DNA from: Cutibacterium avidum ATCC 25577
GTDB lineage: Bacteria > Actinomycetota > Actinomycetes > Propionibacteriales > Propionibacteriaceae
Direction of reading: 5' to 3'
Length of the DNA: 64,000 nt
Assembly: GCF_000227295.1 (NCBI RefSeq)
Contig: NZ_JH165054.1
Coordinates: forward strand, 2,371,577 to 2,435,576
In this document: one piece after another, positions 1-7,877 of the stretch
Layout: each line of letters starts with the position of its first letter
Position numbering within the stretch: position 1 is the stretch's first letter
Notes under the pieces: model-generated
Database searches by the model: none
Told to the model about the DNA's origin: nothing
What the model saw: the letters and a program-made list of their open reading frames with translations, nothing else
Position numbers and translations under genes: made by a program

Positions 1-683
1 CGGTCGCCGTCCACGGCCGCGCGGGTGACATCAGGGCCGACGAGGTTATCAGGATCGCGATCGGTGACATAGGACAACAGATCCTGAACCCCGGGAGCTC
101 CTTCTGCCAGGAGGGCGCGAGCATCCCTCACGAGAGAGTTTCCGGACGCGTACTGCTCCCAGCAGCCACGGTTGCCGCACGGGCACCAGTGACCGTCTGG
201 AACAACCGTCATGTGGCCGAATTCACCGGCCATGCCATAACGACCACGGAACATCCGCCCATTGATGACCAGCGCCCCACCGATGCCGGTTCCCAGGGTG
301 AGACACACCATGACACGCGATCCCTTGCCAGCTCCGAAGCGGAACTCGGCCCAAGCGGCTGCGTTGGCGTCATTGTCGACGAGAACGGGGACGGTGATGC
401 GCTCGGAAAGACGATCTCGCAGCGGCTCGTTACGCCATGCCAAGTGCGGGGAAAATCGCACGAGCGCCTGTTCGGTGTCTATCCACCCCGCAGCTCCGAT
501 GCCGACTGCGCATATCGGGAGGTCGTGGGACAGCTCGCGAACTGATTCGACGATCGCGTCCTCGACGGCCTCCGGACTGCGAGAGGGGGTCGGGCACTGG
601 ATACGCTGAACGATCTGGCCATTTTCATCCACGACACCAGCGGCGACTTTCGTGCCGCCGATGTCTATACCGACGCTAAGCAA
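1..683 (-). CDS. glcK: ROK-family glucokinase, 3' part cut by window edge
   Basis: ROK sugar kinase, probably ATP- or polyphosphate-dependent glucokinase feeding glycolysis in the cytoplasm. I translated the reverse strand from a TTG at 683 and found an open frame of 227 codons to the window edge. It begins with the phosphate-binding loop GIDIGGTKVAAGVVD. It contains VDNDANAAAWAEFRFGAG (catalytic Asp in DNDANA), LGTGIGGALV, and the ROK signature GEFGHMTV followed by the zinc-binding CPCGNRGCWE. The C-terminal part lies outside the window. The start is six bases after the stop of the NlpC/P60 gene, so the two are probably co-transcribed. The TTG start has no strong ribosome binding site. Glucokinase is the likeliest role; another ROK hexokinase cannot be excluded. 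Confidence 0.9.
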   Translation of the reverse strand, partial: MLSVGIDIGGTKVAAGVVDENGQIVQRIQCPTPSRSPEAVEDAIVESVRELSHDLPICAVGIGAAGWIDTEQALVRFSPHLAWRNEPLRDRLSERITVPVLVDNDANAAAWAEFRFGAGKGSRVMVCLTLGTGIGGALVINGRMFRGRYGMAGEFGHMTVVPDGHWCPCGNRGCWEQYASGNSLVRDARALLAEGAPGVQDLLSYVTDRDPDNLVGPDVTRAAVDGD

Positions 684-689
684 GGAAGG

Positions 690-1826
690 TCAGCCGAAGC
701 GGCGCGCACCCTGGTACGAGGTCTGGTACGTCAGGGTGGAGATCTTGATGCCGGTTCGCGGATTGGATGCGTGAACGAACTTGCCGCCACCGATGTACAT
801 GCCGACGTGGGTGATGCCCGGGTAGAAGAAGACGAGGTCACCCGGCTGCAAGTCGGATGTCGCCACTGGGCGACCTGCCGCGTACTGAGCGGCTGCGGTT
901 CGCGGCAGACCGACGCCGGCCTTGCCCCACGCGGCCATCATGAGACCGGAGCAGTCATACCCGGACGGTCCAGTTCCGCCCCAGATGTAGGGCTTGCCGA
1001 GCTGGGCCATCGCGAAACTGAGAGCGGCCTGAGCACGGGAAGAGACACTTTCCGAAGGAGCGGGGATCGAGACCTGATCACCCTTCGCGTTCTGAGCGGA
1101 CTGGGGAGTTGACGGGGCAGCAGAACGTCCCGCAGCCCGGGACACGACGTTGGCGGTCGAAGCAGCCGCTTCGGCGGCCTGACGACGCTCGAGCTCGGCA
1201 CGCTGCTGTGCGGAGAGGCGTTCGACGACCTCCTTGGCCTCTTGCTCCTTCTTCTTGGCGTCAGCCAGCAGCTTGGCCTGCTGGTCACGCTGAGCCTTGA
1301 TGGTGGCTCGGTCAGCCTGGGCCTGCGACTCCAGGGAAGCCAACCGGGCCTGCTGAGCCTGAAAATCCTGGAACTGTTCAGTGGTGCGATCGGTGACGTT
1401 CTGGACGGTTGCCAGCTTGGACAGGAACTGGCCGGAGTCACCACTGGTCACGAGCTGGGTGGTCGTCGAGACGCCGCGACCGCTCTGGTAGTCGCTCAGA
1501 GCAACACGACCGAGGGCCTTGCGCATGGTCGCCACCTTGGCAGACTGTGCGCCGAGGTCCTTCTGCGAACGATTGAGATCCTTCTGAGTCTTGTCGAGAG
1601 CAGCCTGGGCCTTGGTGTAGTCCTCCTGCACCTTGGCGGTCTGCTCGTCGAGCTGAGCCAGGCGGGTCTTCGCCTGATCGATGGGGTCAGGAGCAGCCTG
1701 AGCTCCCAGCTCAACCGATGCCACCGTGCCGAGGATGATTGCTCCCGTCATCGCAGCTACTGCGACGCCCCGTCCACGTCGAGGGGTGCCACCACTCATC
1801 TGAGAAGCTCCAAATCTGCGCTCCAC
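690..1826 (-). CDS. Secreted NlpC/P60 peptidoglycan endopeptidase with coiled coil
   Basis: Exported cell-wall hydrolase of the RipA type (peptidase C40), expected to cut within peptidoglycan stem peptides during growth or division. The N-terminus has an Arg-rich segment and a hydrophobic stretch ending near GAQAAP, a signal peptide. Residues about 48-230 are a long charged Gln/Ala/Lys-rich coiled coil. A low-complexity linker leads to the C-terminal NlpC/P60 domain with catalytic Cys near residue 292 (YDCSGLMM) and His near 340 (HVGMYIGGG). I kept the GTG at 1826 (AAGGG six bases upstream). An ATG at 1799 preceded by GGAG is an equal alternative and would give a shorter signal peptide. The glucokinase gene follows after six bases. 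Confidence 0.9.
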   Translation of the reverse strand: MERRFGASQMSGGTPRRGRGVAVAAMTGAIILGTVASVELGAQAAPDPIDQAKTRLAQLDEQTAKVQEDYTKAQAALDKTQKDLNRSQKDLGAQSAKVATMRKALGRVALSDYQSGRGVSTTTQLVTSGDSGQFLSKLATVQNVTDRTTEQFQDFQAQQARLASLESQAQADRATIKAQRDQQAKLLADAKKKEQEAKEVVERLSAQQRAELERRQAAEAAASTANVVSRAAGRSAAPSTPQSAQNAKGDQVSIPAPSESVSSRAQAALSFAMAQLGKPYIWGGTGPSGYDCSGLMMAAWGKAGVGLPRTAAAQYAAGRPVATSDLQPGDLVFFYPGITHVGMYIGGGKFVHASNPRTGIKISTLTYQTSYQGARRFG

Positions 1827-2110
1827 TGTCTACCCTTCACCATCACCTGACCAGTCCGACCGCACCATGACGCGGTGGGACCGAATCATCCGTCCAACTG
1901 TGATTTGGCCGTCGAGCCCGGACCATCCTTGCCGACTGAGAGAATCTTATGTGGTCCTCAGGAGCTGGGCAACTCTTCAGGGAAAACGCTCACACCAGTG
2001 CGCGTCCATCGTCGATATCCGTGCGCGCCACGGCTCTGACACGGCTGTTCTCCATCGGTCTCGCCCATGTCCAACACATCCTGTCACAGGGAGTGTCTAC
2101 CGTCCCGATC

Positions 2111-3874
2111 ATGAGTGCCGCACCTCTCCAGCCCTCCTTCGACGATCTGGGCACTCCTCTGCCCGACGTCACCTTCTGCGTCGTCGACCTCGAGACCACC
2201 GGCACTGGCGACAACGCCCAGATCACCGAGATCGGGGCGGTCAAGGTGTGCGGAGGTCACGTCGAAGGTGAGTTCCAGACCCTCGTCCGCCCGTCCGAGC
2301 CAATTCCGGCTTCCGTCCAGGTCCTCACCGGTATCACGGACACCATGGTCCGGCCTGCACCACCACTGGACGCCGTCCTGCCGAGTTGGTCAGAATTCAG
2401 TCGGGGCACGGTGCTGGTGGCCCACAACGCCCGCTTCGACGTCGGCTTCCTCAAGCGCGCCTATGCCGAGCATGACTACTCGTGGGAGAACCCTGCTGTC
2501 GTGGACACCCTCGCGCTGGCTCGCTCCGTGCTCCCCCGTGACGAGGTTCGCAACTACAGGTTGGGCACCCTGTCCCAGTTGTTTCGGACCACGACGACGC
2601 CGTCTCATCGCGCACTGGCTGATGCTCGGGCGACTGTCGACGTCCTGCACGGTCTCATCGAACGAGTGGGAAACCTCGGCGTCACCACCTTGGAAGACCT
2701 GCTGGAGATGACTCACCGGGTCCCTCAAGCTCGGCGACGCCGCCGGGTGTGGGCCAAGGGCCTCCCGGAAGGACCTGGCGTGTACTGGTTCTGCCTCGAC
2801 AAACCAGCGCCCTCCCCGCCCGAGGTACTTTACGTGGGCACGTCGGTCAATATTCGACGACGGGTGTCGCAGTACTTCACAGCCTCCGAGACGCGGCGCC
2901 GGATGGACGAGATGGTCCGGGTCGCAACAGGGGTGAAAGCCCGAGAATGCTCGACTCGTCTTGAGGCGGGAGTGCGAGAGCTACGTCTCATTGACGCCCA
3001 CCGGCCGCGGTACAACCGTCGTTCGCGTCGCCAAGGGTCGGTGTGGTGGGTCACCCTCACTGACGAAGCTCATCCCCGCCCCTCTGTGATGCAACGGGCC
3101 CATCGCGGTTCACAGCCGCCGTGGGGACCGTTCACGAGTCGTCGAGCGGCAACTCGCGCCGCCATCGTCCTCGCTGAAGCGTTTGGCCTTCGACAGTGCA
3201 GCGGATCACTGTCACGTCATCCTGACGGGTGCCCGTTGGCGGAGATGGGACGGTGCTCAGCCCCTTGCCTGAATCCTGCCACCGACTACTCAGCAATCGT
3301 CGACCGCACTCGCACGGCCATGACCTCGGACGTCCGTGATCTCACAGATCGGCTTGCGGAACGAATCGCCCACCTGTCCGACGCCGAGCGCTTCGAGGAG
3401 GCCGCAGAATACACCGAGGACGCCCGAGAAGCGCTGAGGGCAACCCGACGACGTGCCCGGTTGACGTCCTTGGCGTCCTGTCGCCAGATCGTGGCGGCTC
3501 GGCGGGAAGGCGCTTTCTGGGAGATTCACGTCGTCCGACATGGCCGACTGGCTGGAGCAGGACGATGCCGCACAGGAACCGACCCCATGCCCACCATCGA
3601 TGCGATCTGCGCAACGGCGGAGAGCGTCGCCCCTCCCCCAGCAGGTCTACCGGCATGCACCATCGAGGAAGCCGAGTTGGTTGCATCATGGTTTGAAGAA
3701 CCTGGGGTCCGGCTCGTTGACATCACCGGGGAATGGTCATGGCCAGCCCACTGTTGGATGTCCACGGAAGAACTCGCCGTGCGAGTAGCCGCCTCACACC
3801 ACCCAGGTGACGACGAGGGCGGCGAGACAGACCGCGAGGATTGCCAATCCCGCCCCGAGCTGGCGACGGTGTGA
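2111..3874 (+). CDS. DEDDh 3'-5' exonuclease fused to GIY-YIG/UvrC-like nuclease domain
   Basis: Probable DNA repair nuclease, 587 aa, of an actinobacterial family that joins a DnaQ-like exonuclease to a UvrC/Cho-like domain. The N-terminal part has ExoI (VVDLETTGTG), ExoII (VAHNARFDVGFL) and ExoIII (HRALADARATVD) motifs. The middle has a GIY-YIG module: GPGVYWF, LYVGTSVNIRRRVSQYF, and the metal-binding Glu in RLEAGVRELRLID. After that comes a UVR-like segment, DAERFEEAAEYTEDAR, the kind of helix UvrC uses to contact UvrB. The upstream in-frame ATG at 1949 would add 54 residues unlike the family, so I start at ATG 2111; GTG 2093 is also possible. The last 81 bases overlap the convergent rhomboid-like gene. 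Confidence 0.85.
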   Translation: MSAAPLQPSFDDLGTPLPDVTFCVVDLETTGTGDNAQITEIGAVKVCGGHVEGEFQTLVRPSEPIPASVQVLTGITDTMVRPAPPLDAVLPSWSEFSRGTVLVAHNARFDVGFLKRAYAEHDYSWENPAVVDTLALARSVLPRDEVRNYRLGTLSQLFRTTTTPSHRALADARATVDVLHGLIERVGNLGVTTLEDLLEMTHRVPQARRRRRVWAKGLPEGPGVYWFCLDKPAPSPPEVLYVGTSVNIRRRVSQYFTASETRRRMDEMVRVATGVKARECSTRLEAGVRELRLIDAHRPRYNRRSRRQGSVWWVTLTDEAHPRPSVMQRAHRGSQPPWGPFTSRRAATRAAIVLAEAFGLRQCSGSLSRHPDGCPLAEMGRCSAPCLNPATDYSAIVDRTRTAMTSDVRDLTDRLAERIAHLSDAERFEEAAEYTEDAREALRATRRRARLTSLASCRQIVAARREGAFWEIHVVRHGRLAGAGRCRTGTDPMPTIDAICATAESVAPPPAGLPACTIEEAELVASWFEEPGVRLVDITGEWSWPAHCWMSTEELAVRVAASHHPGDDEGGETDREDCQSRPELATV

Positions 3875-4438
3875 GGACCACCGGGTCTGCAGCCATGCCC
3901 AGCCAGACACCGCTCCAACGACAACTGCGCCGATATCGGCGATCCAGGTGTACGACCCAATCACGATGGCCCAGATGATGAACATCGTCAGCAACACAAC
4001 GTCCGCGCGAACGTCCTGTTTCTGGACGTACTTGACGACCGCCGATGCCGCCATCAAGCCAAACAAGCCACACAGGGATCCTTCGAAGCAGTACGACGCC
4101 CCCGCAAGGCTGATCGCCGTCGATCCACCGACCCCACACAGCAGGTACAGGAAGGCGAACTGCACCGAACCGGTCATCGGCTCGATCTGATGGCCGATGA
4201 GCACCAAGAGCAAACCGCTCAGGACGGCACCGAAGATGGACGACGTCGTCAAGGAGAAGACCAGCGGCCGCCAGATCTGGAAGTCATAGGCCTTCACGGC
4301 TCCAGAGGCCAACATCGACGACAAGGGGGTGAATCGTGCCGCAATAGTCACCAGCACGGTCACGACGGCCAGGGCCAGCGACGCCGGACACAGTGCCGGG
4401 GCGGGGCGGACGGGGTGCTCACTCCATCGGTCAGGCAT
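3794..4438 (-). CDS. Rhomboid-like membrane protein lacking the catalytic Ser and His
   Basis: Six-segment integral membrane protein of 214 aa with the rhomboid fold. Recognisable landmarks are SSIFGAVLSGLLLVLIGHQIE (cut here to its sense: loop, then second segment with G-x-x-IE), the GSLCGLFGLM segment where rhomboid proteases carry GxSG, and WIADIGAVVVGAVSG where proteases carry the catalytic His before GG. The Ser position is Cys and the His position is Asp, so proteolysis is not expected; a scaffold or chaperone role is possible. The ATG at 4438 follows a very good GGAGGAG site, so a longer frame starting at 4564 is not used. The gene lies downstream of the cyclophilin, separated by two hairpins, and its 3' end overlaps the exonuclease gene. 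Confidence 0.75.
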   Translation of the reverse strand: MPDRWSEHPVRPAPALCPASLALAVVTVLVTIAARFTPLSSMLASGAVKAYDFQIWRPLVFSLTTSSIFGAVLSGLLLVLIGHQIEPMTGSVQFAFLYLLCGVGGSTAISLAGASYCFEGSLCGLFGLMAASAVVKYVQKQDVRADVVLLTMFIIWAIVIGSYTWIADIGAVVVGAVSGWAWLQTRWSSHRRQLGAGLAILAVCLAALVVTWVV

Positions 4439-4494
4439 AAATCTCCTCCGGTCCAGAGCCGTCGATGACGGGGAAAAGCGACAGTGGTGGAAAT

Positions 4495-4520
4495 GCCCCG
4501 AGGTGCGGCCACCTCGGGGC
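4495..4520. terminator. Hairpin terminator after cyclophilin gene (distal)
   Basis: A near-perfect inverted repeat, GCCCCGAGGTG and its complement with a four-base loop, lies between the cyclophilin stop and the rhomboid-like gene. There is no clear T-run, as is common in high-GC actinobacteria. Confidence 0.55.
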
Positions 4521-4525
4521 AGACA

Positions 4526-4561
4526 CCCTGGTTCTCGCGAACAAGCCCGCGAGGACCAGGG
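4526..4561. terminator. Second hairpin after cyclophilin gene (proximal)
   Basis: Inverted repeat with arms ccctggttctcgcg and cgcgaggaccaggg (one G-T wobble) nine bases from the cyclophilin stop. With the neighbouring hairpin it forms a tandem terminator on the minus strand. Confidence 0.5.
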
Positions 4562-4570
4562 CACAAGGCG

Positions 4571-5083
4571 TCAGGACAGCTCGACGCTCTCGATGACGAC
4601 CGGCTCGACCGGACGATCCATACGGCCAGTACGAACCTGAGCGATCTCGTCGACGACCTTGCGGGACTCCTCGTTCGCGACCTCACCGAAGATGGTGTGA
4701 CGACGGTTCAGGTGCGGGGTCGGGGCGACGGTGATGAAGAACTGGGAACCGTTGGTGCCCGGGCCCGCATTGGCCATGGCCAGCAGGTAGGGCTTGGAGA
4801 AGGCGAGCTCGGGGTGGAACTCGTCAGCGAACTGGTAGCCGGGGCCGCCAGTTCCGGTACCGAGGGGGCAACCGCCCTGGATCATGAACCCGTCGATGAC
4901 ACGGTGGAAGGTCAAGCCGTCGTAGAACTTGCCAGTGGTCGGCTGACCAGTGTGCGGGTCGACGTACTCTTTGGTGCCGCCAGCCAGGCCGACGAAATTC
5001 TCGACGGTCTTGGGAGCCTGATCGGCAAAGAGATTGAGGACGATGTCGCCGTGGTTGGTGTGCAGAGTCGCGGTAGAGGCCAC
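4571..5083 (-). CDS. ppiA: Cyclophilin-type peptidyl-prolyl cis-trans isomerase
   Basis: Cytoplasmic cyclophilin (170 aa) that speeds cis-trans isomerisation of X-Pro bonds. The N-terminus [29 protein letters not shown], then [20 protein letters not shown] (catalytic Arg in FHRV), [15 protein letters not shown] (substrate pocket) and [11 protein letters not shown] match bacterial single-domain cyclophilins at normal length, with no signal peptide. The start is GTG at 5083, preceded by AGGAAGG. The gene appears monocistronic: a double hairpin follows and a divergent gene starts 184 bases upstream. Confidence 0.95.
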   Translation of the reverse strand: MASTATLHTNHGDIVLNLFADQAPKTVENFVGLAGGTKEYVDPHTGQPTTGKFYDGLTFHRVIDGFMIQGGCPLGTGTGGPGYQFADEFHPELAFSKPYLLAMANAGPGTNGSQFFITVAPTPHLNRRHTIFGEVANEESRKVVDEIAQVRTGRMDRPVEPVVIESVELS

Positions 5084-5266
5084 CTGCCTGCCTTCCTATG
5101 AGAAACGATGTGGTCGATTCCAGACTACTGAGTCTCACACTGGACTGACCGGAATTGACCCTCCAGTGAACACCAGGAACTGCGGTTCCCTGGTCTGAGG
5201 GCCATTTGATGGATACCGTGGGGAGTGCTCGATCACGAGCTTTATCCCATACGAATTGGAGGAACC

Positions 5267-6412
5267 GTGTCCTGCAAGAAGAAGGCTTCCCGCAAGACCG
5301 CCGCCGCAAGCAGCCCCAGCACGCTCAAGGAGCAGCGTGCACAGGCGCTGGAGATCGCCGCCGCATACCTCACAGCCGCCCAGGACAAGGCCGCTCCGCT
5401 GGCCGCGCAGGTCAATGACAAGATCGGGCCGCTGACCGATCAGCTCTCGGACAAGATTGGCCCCATCTCCGAGAAGCTCGGACCCATTTCCGGCCAGGCC
5501 GTCGAGGCTGGCAAGAAGGCCCTTGACGTCTCGAAGGAGTACACCCAGGAGAAGGTTGTCCCGGCTCTCCACCAGGCTTATGACACCTTCCAGAAAGACG
5601 TCCTGCCCGGACTCGAGGAGCGTGCCGAGAAGGTCACTGTCCTGCCCGCCGTCGAGGAGGCCACCCGTCGTGGACAGGCCGCCGTCTCCGCCCTCAAGGG
5701 CGAGTCGACTGAGCTGGCCACCAAGGCTGGCATCGAGACGAAGTCGGTCAAGAAGGCCAAGCGCCGCGGCAAGTTCGGCAAGGTGCTCGGCACTCTCGCC
5801 ATTCTCGGCGGAATCTCAGCTGCTGCCATCGTCGCCAGCCGGCGCTTCATGAGCTCCTCCGACGATGGCTGGACGGCCCATGAGCCCAAGGCCACCTACT
5901 CCTGGACTCCAGGAGACAAGGATGAGGTGGCCGACAAGCCCGCTCCGAAGCCGGCCGCCAAAGCCGAGGAGAAGACTCAGGACAAGTCTGCCGAGAAGGC
6001 TGGGGCCAGCCACGGTTCCAAGCCGGTTGCCAAGCCCGAGTCGAAGAAGAAGGAGGACAAGTCGGTTCCGGCCGACCCTGTCGCCGCCATGGCTGACGAG
6101 GGTGGTCCCGCAGCCGCTGCTCCCGAGACGACCGCTGAGACCACCGTCTTCGTCGACGAGGGCGCTCGCTCTGAGACGACCACCAAGGACGGCGCCACCA
6201 AGGCTCCCGAGGAGAGCAAGAAGGACGAGGAGTCTAAGGTCACCTCGTACGTCGGTGAGAACCCGCCGGAAGGCTACGTCATCAAGGGCAATGACCGCTC
6301 GATGAAGTACCATGTCCCCGGTTCCGGCGGTTATGACCGCACCATCGCCGACGTGTGGTTCGCCACTGAGGAGGCCGCCCAGGCTGCCGGGTTCACCAAG
6401 GCCCAGCGCTGA
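5267..6412 (+). CDS. Membrane-anchored sunset-domain protein
   Basis: 381-aa protein of unknown function. Residues 1-165 are Ala/Lys-rich amphipathic helices with repeats around [20 protein letters not shown]. One membrane segment follows ([20 protein letters not shown]), then a long Lys/Glu/Ala/Pro-rich linker, then a C-terminal module, [20 protein letters not shown] to [15 protein letters not shown], which matches the actinobacterial sunset domain (PIKGN, YHxPG, FAT/TEEAAxAAGF). The start is GTG at 5267 with TTGGAGGAA just upstream; the longer in-frame ATG/GTG starts lack such a site. A hairpin terminator follows. The linker and membrane anchor suggest the sunset domain sits outside the membrane, which is inference. 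Confidence 0.8.
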   Translation: MSCKKKASRKTAAASSPSTLKEQRAQALEIAAAYLTAAQDKAAPLAAQVNDKIGPLTDQLSDKIGPISEKLGPISGQAVEAGKKALDVSKEYTQEKVVPALHQAYDTFQKDVLPGLEERAEKVTVLPAVEEATRRGQAAVSALKGESTELATKAGIETKSVKKAKRRGKFGKVLGTLAILGGISAAAIVASRRFMSSSDDGWTAHEPKATYSWTPGDKDEVADKPAPKPAAKAEEKTQDKSAEKAGASHGSKPVAKPESKKKEDKSVPADPVAAMADEGGPAAAAPETTAETTVFVDEGARSETTTKDGATKAPEESKKDEESKVTSYVGENPPEGYVIKGNDRSMKYHVPGSGGYDRTIADVWFATEEAAQAAGFTKAQR

Positions 6413-6430
6413 GTTCTCACTCCACGATTT

Positions 6431-6462
6431 CAACGGGGCTCGTCACTCGACGGGCCCCGTTG
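6431..6462. terminator. Terminator after sunset-domain gene
   Basis: Inverted repeat caacggggc ... gccccgttg, 18 bases after the stop codon. No other gene lies between it and the next promoter region. Confidence 0.6.
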
Positions 6463-6554
6463 TCGTGTGTATCGAACATTTCGCGGAGGTGAAACGGCTC
6501 CACTCACGTGCCCGATTCCCATTTGTGTAATCCAGTGTCGTTGTATGGTCCGCA

Positions 6555-6592
6555 ATGTAACAGTCATGTAACAACACAGTTTTGATGTCACA
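6555..6592. promoter_or_regulatory. Repeated ATGTAACA elements upstream of DNA-binding-type gene
   Basis: ATGTAACA occurs at 6555-6562 and again at 6566-6573, one helical turn apart. A related ATGTCACA lies at 6585-6592. They sit in an unusually AT-rich 210-base gap just upstream of the gene at 6677, as an operator would. The binding protein is unknown; self-binding by the downstream product is a guess. Confidence 0.35.
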
Positions 6593-6676
6593 TTGGGCTT
6601 CTGTGGTGGCACTTATGCCCATTAGATGAGTGTTCAACACCCCTCGGGACACCCCACCGACAGAAAGGCCTGTCAC

Positions 6677-7156
6677 ATGATTGGACCCGATCTACAGTCC
6701 TCGGCAACGTCGACAGCATGGGTCGACGCCCGCTACTTCTCCCTCCACGTCCGTTCCCTCGTTCATGAATGTCGTATCCCATGGCGAGTCATCGCCCTCC
6801 TCGCTCACGTCCCAAGCCAGACCGTCCGACGGCTCGCCGGGCAGGGTGACCGGCCCCTGAAACGGATTCGTGTTATCGATGCCATGCGTATCCTCACGGT
6901 CAGTGTCGACGATGTCGAGGCAGCACGCGACAGGGTCGTACCAGCCAGAAGTACCCAGACCAGGGCTCTCGCCCTTCAGAAAACTGGTTGTGACGTCGAG
7001 GACATCGCCGCCATGCTCGACGTGACGATCCCCCAGGCTCAGGCCCTCCTCGACGGAGAGGAAGACATGTGCACCGAGATGACGCGACTTCGGGGTCGAG
7101 CGGCATGCGAGGCCCGTGGTCTGCTCGCCACCCCCGAGCCCATCACGTCCTTGTGA
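6677..7156 (+). CDS. Small hypothetical protein with helix-turn-helix-like regions
   Basis: 159-aa soluble protein that I do not recognise by family. It contains two segments resembling helix-turn-helix units: IPWRVIALLAHVPSQTVRRL near residues 35-55 and KTGCDVEDIAAMLDVTIPQA near 103-122. The first is followed by a basic stretch (PLKRIRVIDAMRIL). This suggests a DNA-binding role, by inference only. The start is ATG 6677 with AGAAAGG eight bases upstream; an upstream in-frame ATG at 6626 is less well placed. An A24 prepilin peptidase gene starts about ten bases after its stop, so the two may form an operon. Repeated ATGTAACA boxes precede it. Confidence 0.6.
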   Translation: MIGPDLQSSATSTAWVDARYFSLHVRSLVHECRIPWRVIALLAHVPSQTVRRLAGQGDRPLKRIRVIDAMRILTVSVDDVEAARDRVVPARSTQTRALALQKTGCDVEDIAAMLDVTIPQAQALLDGEEDMCTEMTRLRGRAACEARGLLATPEPITSL

Positions 7157-7165
7157 GCCATCCTC

Positions 7166-7877
7166 ATGTGGGCCGTCATCGGGATTGCAATCTCCTGCGG
7201 GCTCGCGTTGTGGCATCTTCTCGTCACCGTCCCCCCGGCTGGCAGAACCAACTGTCGAGGTGGTGGGTGACGAGATCCTGGCCATCAAGCCGCGATATGA
7301 CTCCCTGGCCACACCGACCCGGACCCTCATCGTCACCGCAACAGCCGCCGTATGCGGATTATCCTCAACCCTTGCTCCACGGTGGAGCTGGGGACCCTGG
7401 TGGGTCTGGTCCGGATCGGTCGCGACCCTGGCGGCCGTCGATCAAGCAACCACCTTCCTGCCGGTGAAGTTGTGGCGTCGATGTGTCGCCGAATCAGCAG
7501 TCGCACTCGTCGCAGGTCTGGCTGTCACGGATCCACCGTACTTACCAGCCCTGGTCGGGTGCGTTGCCGTGGCAGCGGTATCAACAGGTTTCTTCTGGCT
7601 GATGTGGCGGCTGAGCTCCTCCCTTGGGTATGGGGACGTCAGGCTGTCAGCCGGGACGGGGTTTCTCGGTGCGACCACGGGCGCTCTTGCCCCTCACCCA
7701 GACATCTTCCAGGCTGGCATGACGACTTTGCTTGCCTCAACCGTGCTGGGAGCGGTAATGGCGATCGTGACGACACTCATCCGCCGACGCCGACCCTCAC
7801 CATGGGGATCAGCATTTGCATACGGCCCGGCCTTGTGGGCCGGGCCGTGGATAGCGCTTGCAATCAGTCTGAGGTAA
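7166..7877 (+). CDS. A24-type prepilin peptidase, reading frame broken by one base
   Basis: Inner-membrane aspartic protease of the short prepilin-peptidase type, which would process leader peptides of type IV pilins or Flp/Tad pilins. Active-site aspartates lie in AVDQATTFLP and in GYGDVRLSAGTG, with about six membrane segments and no methylase domain. The natural N-terminus appears to start at ATG 7166 (MWAVIGIAISCGLALWHLLV, a first membrane segment) in one frame, while the rest lies in another. Removing one C from the C6 run at 7231-7236 joins them as VTVPRLAEPTVEVVGDE and gives 236 aa. The alternative GTG at 7116 stays open but gives an unlikely Pro/Ser-rich N-terminus. The end overlaps convergent trpD by 14 bases. 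No pilin or secretion ATPase gene is in the window. Confidence 0.65.

Noticed and set aside
1949-2110. N-terminal extension of the exonuclease fusion
   Set aside because: The extra 54 residues have no homology-like content, and the family N-terminus fits ATG 2111.
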